From Procambarus clarkii (taxonomy: Eukaryota; Arthropoda; Malacostraca; Decapoda; Cambaridae), in the NCBI RefSeq assembly GCF_040958095.1, contig NC_091173.1, positions 11,965,112-12,029,111 on the forward strand: 64,000 nucleotides of DNA. Direction: 5' to 3'. Both the position numbers and the translations under genes were made by a program. Every line of letters starts with the position of its first letter. Position 1 is the first letter of the stretch. The notes below the pieces were generated by a model that saw nothing but the letters and a program-made list of their open reading frames with translations, was not told the DNA's origin and ran no database searches. Positions 53,940-64,000 of the stretch are shown here, in pieces.

Positions 53940-54720
53940 AAAGAACATAAGAGCAAAGTAACTGCAGAAGGCCTATTGGCCCATACGAGGCAGCTGGTAT
54001 TTATAACCACTCAATCCCATTCATATACATGTCCAACTCGCGTTTAAAACAATCAATCCCCACCTCCACCACGTTACGCGGTAAATGGTTCCACAAATCA
54101 CCAGCCCTGTTACCGAACCAGTATTTACCCAAGTCTTTCCTAAATCTAAACTTTTCCAATTTATACCAATTGTTTCGTTTTCTGTCTTGTGTTGATACTT
54201 TTAATACCCTATTAATATCCCCCTTGTTATGTCCATTCATCCACTTGTGAACCTTTATCATGTCACCCCTAACTCTTCGCCTTTCCAGTGAATGCAATTT
54301 AAGCTTTGTTAATCTTTCTTCATATGAAAGATTTCAAATTTGGGGAATTAACTTTGTCATCCTATGCTGGATACGTTCAAGTGAATTTATATCCATTCTA
54401 TAGTACGGCGACCAAAACTGAACCGCATAATCTAAATGGGGGCCTAACCAGAGCAAGATATAGCTCAAGAACCACACCAGGTGTCTTGTTACTAACGTTT
54501 CGATTAATAAATCCCAGTGTCCTATTTGCCTTATTACGAACATTCATGCATTGATCCTTTGGTTTTAATTTTTTACTAATCATAACTCCCAGATCCCTTT
54601 CGCAATCCGACTTCGCAATCTCAACACCATCTAGCTCGTATCTTTTAACTCTGATCATTACCTAGCCTCAGAACTTTACATTTATCAGCATTAAACTGCA
54701 TCTGCCAATCTTTTTCTAAC
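53940..54720 (-). mobile_element. LINE 3' part, RT C-terminal region
   Basis: Minus-strand pieces in order: WQMQFNADKC; RYELDGVEIAKSDCERDLGV, MISKKLKPKDQC; NKANRTLGFINRNVSNKTPG; LDYAVQFWSPYYRMDINSLE; and an intact 98-codon end RRRVRGDMIKVHKWMNGHNK to FRKDLGKYWFGNRAGDLWNH, KRELDMYMNG. The 3' UTR at 53940-54000 has CAGAAGGCCTATTGGCCCAT. One or two frameshifts only, so it is relatively young. It lies just upstream of the nuf-like gene on the same strand. Confidence 0.88.
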
Positions 54721-55240
54721 CATTTCAAAACCCTCAAGTACCCCGAAGATTCGGGATGCAAACGGCAGCCTGAGTAAAGGACATCGTCTGGACCACTACC
54801 TGAGAGTGTGCGCCCAAGAGACATTCGAAATGCGTAGGATAAGAAACACCAAATTGTTTGTTAGAAAAACACTGTCAAATATACTGTCCTTAAAAGGTTC
54901 ACCCACTTTGCACCCGTAAGATAACGTAAACTTGAAGGTTGCAAGATGTTAATTCCTTGTTTTACAGTCTGTTCACTCGAGACAGTCAAGTCTCAGCTGT
55001 GTCAAGGTACAAGTGACAGGATGAACAAGCTTGCGGGTTCCCCCCCCCCCTATTGGAGAGGGGTTGTATATGCTGCTTTGGCGTTATGTTCACTCACAGT
55101 TTGAGTAACGCTGCACAATGAACTAGCCACCGGGGCAAAATTAATGAAATAACACCAATACTATACGTTGGTAATCAGTCCCACCGATTACAACACGTAT
55201 CCAGCACATTTCCCGACCCTTGTAACAACCTATCCAGGAC

Positions 55241-55243
<3 letters not shown>

Positions 55244-55303
<60 letters not shown>
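55244..55303. repeat. 60-nt A tract
   Basis: Uninterrupted A60. Presumably the tail of a retroposon or pseudogene, but the preceding 100 bases match no family seen here. Confidence 0.95.
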
Positions 55304-55305
<2 letters not shown>

Positions 55306-55589
55306 TACTTATCGTAAAAGGCCTCATCATAACATCAAGAACGTCATGTCCCTGCAAAAGATCTATTACATTCTGGCGTCACTCCACCACCACGAGACGC
55401 GCACATATCCAATAAGGGAGGCACTGTGGACATCCTAAACGGCCCTTCTGTTAAGCTCAAGTCCCTGCAGGCTGCACCACCTGTTTACACTCTTGTAGTT
55501 AACAACCCCACGTGTTCATCCTCGACTTGTACTTGGTAACATTTCACCAAGTTGTAACTATCTTGTTACTATCAATGCCTCTTTTTTTT

Positions 55590-55665
55590 ATGGGGGGGGG
55601 GGGGGCGGAGGAGGGAGTGCGAGTTGGGGGGGGGCGGAGGAGGGAGTGCGAGTTGGGGAGAGGTT
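55590..55665. repeat. G-rich direct duplication
   Basis: GGGGGGGCGGAGGAGGGAGT, GCGAGTTGGGG occurs twice in a row. Runs of G4 and more could form quadruplexes. Confidence 0.85.
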
Positions 55666-55689
55666 GCTGAAGGGTGGAGAGGTTGGGGA

Positions 55690-57500
55690 GTGAGGGAAGA
55701 TGGGAGGCGGCGGATTTTTTTTATTAATACATTAGGTGCATCTGCATTTGCTACCCTAGCTATATGAAGGGGAATACAGTGTGTCAAAAAGCTAGCTACG
55801 TGATGCTAAAAAATCCCCATCACAGGATTGTTAGTCATACAGAGGCAGGTGATCAGTAGTCTGGACTGACAGACTCTGGGTCCGTTATGAGGATATCATC
55901 AACACAAGAGTGAATAAGGTAACAGTGATACTAAAAGTCCCCATCTCGCAGGATGGCGGAAGCTAGGACGGCAACTGCGATAGACAAATCGCCAAACTGC
56001 ATATTACATCATAAATAAAACAAATGTTACACCATTTTGCTCAAAAACTTTAGCCAGCACTCCACGTTCGCAGTTTTTTTTACGCTGCACAAATTTAGCA
56101 ACCTCAAGTCTCATTTCTACAACTATAAACTATGGCATTCTCCCTCGCACCCCAGCCACTAACTACTGCAACACTTTCGTTCTGCAATATTGTGTAGAAT
56201 AAGACTAATTTACAGATTCTAACGTACAAAATAACACTTGGAAAATTGTAATTTAGCTGAAGCCATCCCCTGAGCCTTGCTTCGCTTCACTGCTCCTAAC
56301 GCGGGGGAAATGCTACATTTACCCTTATTACTTAAATGTGTATTACTAATTCATAATTCATTATGTCGGGGGGACTTTAAACTAGGTTATACATACAGTA
56401 CATGTTAGGCTCATACCGAGGTCCCCAACCCACCGGGGTCACCCACCCCAGGATACAACCCCCACAACATGCTTACTCCTGAGTACCTTTTTACTGCTAG
56501 GTGGACATGGCCATGAGGTGAATGGAAACGCGTTTAACCATTTCTGTGCCGCCCGGTATTCAGATCCGGAATTCCCGATTGAGTCGAGAACGAACCCGAC
56601 TGTACAACCGAGACAGTTATTAAAATTATTATTATTTTTTGCAGCGTTGACAAAAATCAGCAACCATAAAAGCCTAATCACCTGGTTGACTTAGACAGCG
56701 CTTGGTAAATTACAGTACTTTGTATACATTGTGTGTGTGTGTGTAAACAAGTGCGATTATTTTACATGTATATAGTCACAAGATATGTGCTTAAATTTAA
56801 AAATATTTACGTAATAAAGTGTAATAAGCCAAACCTAAAGATAATTATTCTGACTGCCTTCACGGATGCGAGGATGGTGAGCAAGCAGCCGCGCTTTATC
56901 CTACCTCTCCTCTCACTGATCACGCCTCTAAATATGTTCATGCATTTACATCGTATCAAAGGATCTGCACACCCGCACTTCTAGCGAGGGAAGTTAATCT
57001 GGTAAATCCGGGATTGAGCAAGAAGGTCGGCAATTAATGTGTTTTTTTTTTTTTTTAAATTTTGCCCCGAGGGTTCGCATCTCAGTAACATAATGTATGT
57101 GCACTAGGCTCTAAAATTTTGCCGTTAAGGGCGAGTCCTCATCTCTTCTTAGCCGACAAGCTCCAGAAAATGTAGCTAAAACGAGGCATTCAATCGAGAA
57201 TAACTGACGGCAAAATTCAAGAAAGCAACTTGTTACAAAGACCTTGACACTTGTGCGCCACGTAACCTAAACTGTAACTTGAGAGACTACTCCACTTAAG
57301 AAATTCTCCTCAAGTACCCACATGCCAACCATCTTGGATGTCAGCCACAGCTCATGCCAGTGCTCTCCCCGCTCAAACCCATCACTGACGGAACAAGCAA
57401 ACACTAAGCAGTGATGAGATACAGAATGAAAATAGAGCAATTCACTTGCCTGATTGGCACTTAGCTCTACACCCGCTCCTTCCTCAGTAACCACCCTCAG
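55690..57500. other. No gene seen; SINE fragment at 56420-56620
   Basis: 56420-56620 (CCACCCCAGGATACAACCCC, TACCTTTTTACTGCTAGGTG, CATTTCTGTGCCGCCCGG) is the complement of a tRNA-derived SINE. 57060-57150 has GCCCCGAGGGTTCGC, like the minisatellite flank at 9030. Confidence 0.5.
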
Positions 57501-57501
57501 A

Positions 57502-57523
57502 GTGAGTGAGTGAGTGAGTGAGT
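57502..57523. repeat. (GTGA)n microsatellite
   Basis: GAGTGAGTGAGTGAGTGAGT. Confidence 0.9.
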
Positions 57524-57858
57524 GCCCTAAAATGAAAGACCTTATAGTAACTTGTTTGGTCGAACGTAACAATTTGTAGTGATGGCCCACTAGAAAATTG
57601 AGTTCAGTATTATTGAATTTGGACACGCCGTAACTTTGTTTTAACCTAAAGGCCTAACCTAGGTTACCCAAGCCTAAAATAGTGCATTTATGTGCTAGTT
57701 TCGAATCAACTGCTTTCTAGTGAGCAAGACTGGAAGAGTTTGTGGTGCAGTGGAAATTGCAATAAAATCAAGAGTTGTTGACTACTCGATCCGTCTTTCC
57801 ACACTATGCACCTCACTTTAGACCATATTGACATTAGGGTTCAAACTGAAGTGGTTTA

Positions 57859-58215
57859 GTGAACTCTAAGCAGATCAATTTAGATGCTCCCTCGTCTAAT
57901 GTACATCTTCCCCGATACGTCAAGCGAGTTGGTCTTTGTTTAAAAGCTGCTAATTATTTGTTAAAAATCACTTTCAGTTTAGATGCTCATCTATCCCCGA
58001 GACTGGGCTCTATTTCTTGTAGAAACTTTCACAGTTCTTATTGTTTTAACCCAACGGGAGTGGCGCCAGCTTCTGCTCCCAGTCAGGCTGGTGGAGTCGA
58101 CAAGGCACCAGCCAGCGACAAGGTTAAGGAACCGAAAACTTGTATAAACACTGCAGTTACTTTTATCAATGGTAGTTTGATCCTGCGAGATGTAAACACT
58201 GTTTTAAGAGTCTAA
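57859..58215 (+). CDS. Doubtful open frame, possible internal exon
   Basis: A 118-codon open frame opening on GTG with no ATG in frame. It could only be coding as an internal exon (possible acceptors end at 57858 or 57874). It contains ISCRNFHSSYCFNPTG, loosely like a mitochondrial presequence, and AAG|GTTAAGG near 58121 could be a donor. No homology recognised. Confidence 0.15.
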   Translation: MNSKQINLDAPSSNVHLPRYVKRVGLCLKAANYLLKITFSLDAHLSPRLGSISCRNFHSSYCFNPTGVAPASAPSQAGGVDKAPASDKVKEPKTCINTAVTFINGSLILRDVNTVLRV

Positions 58216-58219
58216 ACAA

Positions 58220-60330
58220 ACTAGTTTTCACAATAATAAGCAGCACTACATCTACCGTCACTGTGGAACCACTTGAGCTTTATTAAAAAACTTCTTAAGA
58301 GTAAAAAAAAACTCGTTATAATAGTGTATACTACTAATTAAAATATATATATTTTACACTATGTAATATTGCCTTGCTTTCAACTTCACACGAAATCCGA
58401 AATGATGCTCTGACAGGCTTCAAAGAATCCAAGATTATAGTAAACAGTTTCTCTGGTTGTCACGTAACAGTACCATGAATCACAGTAGTGTACATCACGA
58501 CTACTAAATAGTGCAGCTCTCCCGCTTATCACTTACGCTTATATAGAAATTAAAAACGACTTGTCTTACATTCACACGAACGAACACAATCAATAAAGCA
58601 TAAAACGTTTGACTGTCGCTTTATCAATAATAGTATTGTTCAGAACTATAAAAAAAACAGCAGTAGAACGCGACACGCGTTACTTCGGCGGTATCCTCAT
58701 TGGCACTGGGCGCCTGGCACCCAGTGTGGCCCTGAGGGGAAGCTACATGACGCGGGTGCCAACTTGCCAGGCACCACCCGACCCCTTGCTCCCCTTCCAC
58801 GTCTCCCCCTATCTTACATAAAATAAACATTCCATATTCCAAAGCTCCTTTGAAATGGTTCAGTTTCGGCTTTCAACGTATTACTTTACCTAATTTTACA
58901 CAACTGTAGTAAATAAATATAATATTAATATGCCCTCCAACAGCCCCTGTACCCGCCTGCCCCACCCGCACAGCTTCAATTCAAGGATGAACAAGGATAC
59001 GGACTATATATGTACATATACCTACTTTAAATAGGGATCACAAATGGCTACTGAAAAATACAAATCTTTTTGAGAAACTAATTGATTCCAAGTGTGGTGC
59101 CATGATACACAACTATTTAAGATATTACAATTTGTGCAGTATAACTGCGTCTCAAATGACCCCTAAGTTACCCTAAGGGTGCAGGCGATGAGTCACAATA
59201 ACGTGGCTAAAGTATGTTGACTTACTTACCCTAAGGGTAAATATGTAATATTTTGTATTACTAAAACTATTAATAAATATATGGGAACTTTCTTTTTATG
59301 CACCGCGTACCCATACCCTGAACTGTGGTGGAAATGTAAGGGTCACATCTCCAACTAATATTTGGATACATACACTAATACATCGTCAACTAATCCCCTA
59401 ATATTTGTTTAACCAAGTAATTTACAGCATATCAATGTTGTTAAATTTGTCAAAAACACATGTTAACGATGCTCGCAGTTTTACAGTTCTAATTAACTTA
59501 ATTAGGTTAATCTAAACGATAGGACAAAGGGTCAACGTCAGTTCTTCAGCTTCGGTAATGTCTCGCTCCCAGTTGGTAAAGGAGCGTTACTATTGTTATA
59601 GGTGTTGTGGCGCAACCCGTCCTCGGGTTATGTTCATTCCATCCGGCGGCTCACCCCAAAGACGCATTCATCAGTTTTAACACGCTGGCCATTCAAAACG
59701 GTCATTTTCTCGGATATAAATTAATATTATATAATTGGCCTTTGTTGAGGCTGAGTATATAATATTTCTTCATTTCTTTCCTTCGTCCTATCCCCAAATC
59801 TTCGTCCTTGTACAACTTAACCAGTTTGAATTTGTATTCACAGCCTTTTAATATATTTAACTATTTCGTAGACTAAGTGACGGAAGGACCAAATTACCTA
59901 CGTATTTCAGTCACCACCCACACCATAATTATGGTGGCCGGAACAATTTTTCATACAATTTACAGTCTTACAAACAGATCATCCAGGATCCACGGGAGCA
60001 ATATATGGAGCTCAATACTATTATAATTTACAAAATAACCTATCCTCTTCGGAATGATTTGGGAATGCTGTATGCTTAAAGTATATTTCCCCGTGAAAAA
60101 AACAAGGTAATCGACTAAGAACTTCATTGAAATTTGTTGTACTGTTTAACATGAGCGACACCAGAGGAATCACATCTAAATTGACCTTTGATCTATTTAC
60201 GAATACTGTCCTGAAAGATCTAGGCTTCAGCCAAAGGTGTGTTTTACCCTAAGCATATATTATGAAGGACTAAGTATAGCAAATCCCCTTTTTCAGTAAC
60301 AGCAGTGTGTGTCCGCGTGTGCGCCGTCGA
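58220..60330. other. No gene seen
   Basis: Contains CACTGGGCGCCTGGCACCCAGTG-like inverted sequence near 58706-58728 and duplicated TTACCCTAAGGGT motifs at 59168 and 59226. Otherwise AT-rich and unassigned. Confidence 0.4.
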
Positions 60331-60344
60331 TTGTCCTAGGAAAA

Positions 60345-60391
60345 ATGGAGCGTGGCGTCTGCCTGGCCTCCCTCAGAGCACTCGCTTACAG
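60345..60391 (+). other. Weak candidate first coding exon with CRE site
   Basis: ATG after AGGAAAA opens MERGVCLASLRALAYR (Arg-bearing, Ala/Leu-rich, presequence-like) and meets ACAG|GTGACGTC, a possible donor that overlaps a TGACGTCA CRE palindrome at 60392-60399. The surroundings are locally GC-rich (60300-60430). No downstream exon could be recognised before the window ends. Confidence 0.15.
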
Positions 60392-60429
60392 GTGACGTCA
60401 TGCCCCGCACCCCGCCTTGCGCTACCGCA

Positions 60430-63400
60430 CGCCAGTAAACCCTTAGTTTCATCCTTTGCACTACATGAATAATGTACAACTTAATAATGGTTCCTGGCAC
60501 AACTATAAACTATTAACATAATTAAATGAACTTAACAAGCAGAAGCTAAGTGTTTACCTACCGTAAGTGCTAGGAAAATAAGCGCACGGGTTGCTACTTT
60601 ATAAATAATTCATTTAAGTAAACTAACTAATCTATAAATGCATAAAACATTTCTGAATAAAGTATTTGAACTTTATTGTCAACCAAATTATACCGTCATC
60701 GGATTTAACTGGAGTTATTTACAGAAAAACTTTAAGGAAAGGCGAATTTTTTTTCTGATAATTATATAAACTATATATTAATGTAGTGTTTTCCCTTGTA
60801 CATTGATATAAATATTATCGTAATATTGTATATTATTTAATAAAGAAAAAAGTAAAATTTTACTGATTCTATGCCATATACATATTACTCTGTTGAATTT
60901 AAAATTTGAAAAATATGACTAGTCAAAACTGCACCGCATTATGAAGATGTACTAAACACACACATGATGTACGATTCTACTATTCATCATGCAACCTGTC
61001 CTCTTAACTGCTTACGCTATCGACCCCAACGTAAAAATTGCGACGGCTTAAGGAAATTAAAAATCACCGCAATACTAACGCTTAATGGGCTATTGAGTAT
61101 GGGCTCCAGTAGGTTAGGAGAGATGACTAGGTTCTGACGCTTCTTGTTAAGCAGCACAGCTGCAATGTTTTAGTGGCACTCTAGAAACTGGCTATAGCAC
61201 GACACAGACTACGACGCTTCTGACTCGGCCTGTGTCGTTAAATGATATGTCTGGTCTAATTATATAATTAATTACATTATCACTGGGCCTACTCTGTTTC
61301 CGCTCGAGAGATCGGGAAAGCATGAGGCCGATAGAATGGTAAGTGATATACTAAAAGGTTACAGATATTAAATAACACGGTTTGAAGTTCACTTGTCCCT
61401 TCATTGTTTCATAATATGTAGTACCACCACGCCCCAGCCGTCCTCCACAGCACCAATCCACCGCCTCATGCGACCAAAAAAGGCTTTGAAATCCGTCACA
61501 TTAAATTCAGGATCTACAACAACATTCAAATACATTTACACATTTCTAAGAAACCGCTTCCACTCAGCTTTGTCCTTTGCGATATCCTGTGTGTCGTCCA
61601 CACTCACGCTTCCTCTCACTCACAAACCCTGCCCGCTCACGTCCTTCCAGACCTTCCTCTCCCGCCATCATTATCTCTCATTAGTCTGCCATCAGCCATT
61701 ACTGGCAGGTACCCAAACGACCTCAGTGCGCTCCATCAATCGTGTGGATTACCGACTTGCGCAATCTTTCTCTAGGATATTTTAATTTCTTATTCCATTT
61801 TAACACCTCAGGTTTACAAAATCGTTTTCAACTGCTCTATTATTTGCGTTCATAGTGCAATATCGTCTTACAACCTAACGTAAGAACTGTCTCCGTCACT
61901 TAAATCCCTTGTGGTTGAGAGCTTGGTCGACTGGACCAAGATCTGTTAAATAGAACAGATCTCTTCCCCCCCTCCCGTCTGTGTAAGAGTAACAAGAATG
62001 TATGCTGTTAGCATTGTAAATGCACTTCAATCGTCACCCGTGGTTGAGTGCTCAATAACTCTCTATACAATGTTGTATAACAGATCTCTAACACTGCCCA
62101 TGGACGACTGAAAAAAATGTATACATGATGGTAAGCGTTGCGTAAATGAATGGCCCCGTCTGTGGAAAGGAGATAAAAAAAATCAAAGCTCATTAAACCA
62201 CGAGAATTTAGCGTTAATAAAAATACTAGTCTTGTACGAAAGCCATGCGCGCCAACCCAAGTAAAAGCAGTTCGGTACATGTGTCGACGGGAGAGTTCTT
62301 AAAAACACGCCACATTAATTTCTTCCCCTTGGGCTCGGCGGGGCCCCGCAACACTTAATACCGAACAACCAAAAGAGAAGGGGGTAAATAGCCCCGCCTG
62401 GAGGGGGGCTTCACGGGAGGTACTATTACCAAGGATAGACGTTAAACACAGCTTGTGGCAGCCTGCGTGGGTCCATGAGTCACTAGAAAACTTCCCCGGA
62501 AACGGATGTGTCACTTCCTAAGCTTGATAATTGACGAAATTTTTTATTTCCCGTTGAAAGACACTGATATTTTATTCATCACTGATATATTTTATTCATC
62601 AGTTCATATAACCGTTTGCTGCATTAATTTTAAGCTGCAATTAAAAATTCAAACTAGCCCCTGAAATACAACCAACATGTACGGAGATTTATTTATACTA
62701 TATATTTATAAAACATACACAGGTTTTACATTTATAAAAACTCATCTGTGCTTGGGCAGTTTGATAATATATGTGAAACTATTATACAAATGATTCAACC
62801 TCGTATGATCTTTTAAATTTATGTTCGCAACTTTAATTGTTTGCTTTGCAATCAAAATTTGAAATCGCTGTACCAATCAGATTATCTGTACATTGTCTGA
62901 TTGTTAAATCCAACCAGATAATGTAACTATTCATTTAGTCACTAATATAAATAATTCCAATATATTGCGGTCGATAATTAACCATTGATCCAATTGATCC
63001 ATTTTTCGAACACTAATTTGTTTGATCTAATGGTTTTATTTTTTCGTTTGAAAATGCTACTTTTGATATTTGATATCTATATATCAAATGCTACGATCTT
63101 GATATCTGAAGTTTAATCGACTCTTTAAATGGATACATCAATCATGAACTAGCAGGGATTTTTACAAGTTAGGATATAGTTATATCAGAGAAAACCAGTT
63201 TGAGCCACACTATATATATATTAGCACTGTCTCGGCGATAATCAACTTCAGTATTAAGTTGGTAAGACATTGCTAATGCGTTTTAAAATAAATCTATTTA
63301 GGCTAGCAAACTAAGACGCACGTGAGCCGTAAAGTCCTTATCGATGAATGATACCAACTGTTTTGCCGTACCTGTTTGTCACTATGGCTCGAGCAGCTAT

Positions 63401-64000
63401 CAATTTTCACATTTAATAAATGTACTGCCTATTATTTTTTTAATAATTCCTAAACACGCTGCCTACAAAATACATAGCTACGTAAATCCAATGTTGTGGA
63501 TTACAGAGGAGGTATGAAAATAAAGTTAGTGAAATTCCATTGTGACGTAACCAATCTTATCAGCTACTGCAGCTACTTACATTTGTAACTTTAGTACAAT
63601 TTGTTTCAAGATTTATATAGAAATTTAACTCAAATGGACATTTTAAAATGTTTTATCACTAAATCCTTCATACCTTAGATTATCTATAAACAACTTCACT
63701 GCCGTAATAATCTATACGTTAAAGACTCGCCCCGTTTCTTTACGATGTCTTAAAGGTTCCACTACACTCTTTATTCCTACCTAGAACTAGTCTAATTATG
63801 TAAAGTAGGATAAGCAGGCAGCGGGGAAAATCAATTCCTGATGACGCGACCGATCCCCCGCCCCCTCCAGCCTAACTCTGCAGTACTCTCGTCCTACTTC
63901 GTTACAACACAAAAACGCCGAAAGACAGTAGGAACAGCCCCGCAAGCAAAAAGTGTGCAAGAGCAACGCCTTCAATCTTGTGTTGCAAGCTATGAACTGT
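60430..64000. other. No gene seen
   Basis: AT-rich with scattered palindromes (AGATCTGTTAAATAGAACAG at 61938; GCGGGGCCCCGC near 62338). The 61393-61785 frame is open but has biased composition and no domain. No repeats shared with the rest of the window were found. Confidence 0.4.

Noticed and set aside
61393-61785. 130-codon plus-strand frame
   Set aside because: Thr/Ser/Pro-rich composition, no domain, no splice context. The opposite strand has a vague LINE-like look, but not enough to call.

Overview
The window looks like nuclear DNA of a decapod crustacean, most likely a freshwater crayfish of the Procambarus type. The evidence is long (TA)n and (CA)n tracts, many relics of LINEs and tRNA-derived SINEs whose 3' tails I associate with decapod genomes (copies that include CTCAAGATAACC and GCCCGAAACGC), and one host gene with animal-style GT-AG introns. 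I see no bacterial, organellar or viral features and no CRISPR array. The species is inferred from memory of repeat families, not proven.

Layout. 1-1.7 kb: LINE relic, a (TA)n tract and a 400-bp foldback element. 1.8-11.2 kb: a cluster of 12 apparently intact tRNA-Pro genes (seven with anticodon TGG, five with AGG). It is built from a 1.5-kb inverted repeat plus a larger direct duplication, with tRNA relics, LINE and SINE insertions that can be dated against their empty sites, and a 51-bp minisatellite at 9.05-9.96 kb. 11.2-17.9 kb: repeat-rich, no convincing gene. 17.9-19.95 kb, minus strand: one long open exon for a secreted Gly/His-rich, Tyr/Pro-repeat protein of 677 residues. 20-31 kb: repeats, minisatellites, hairpins and retrotransposon relics.

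34.9-53.5 kb, minus strand: a complete split gene for a class II Rab11 family-interacting protein (the nuclear fallout / FIP3-FIP4 family). Seven coding exons join in phase to 364 residues and end in the Rab11-binding domain. Its last intron is 11.2 kb long, carries LINE and SINE relics, and contains a candidate 33-nt in-frame cassette microexon. 53.9-64 kb: a LINE fragment, a 60-nt A tract, simple repeats and mostly unassigned AT-rich DNA, with two weak exon candidates.

The two host protein genes have no visible link to each other. The tRNA cluster is the most striking part of the window: the tRNAs are identical copies while their flanks have diverged. This suggests ongoing sequence exchange or strong selection inside a palindromic array.
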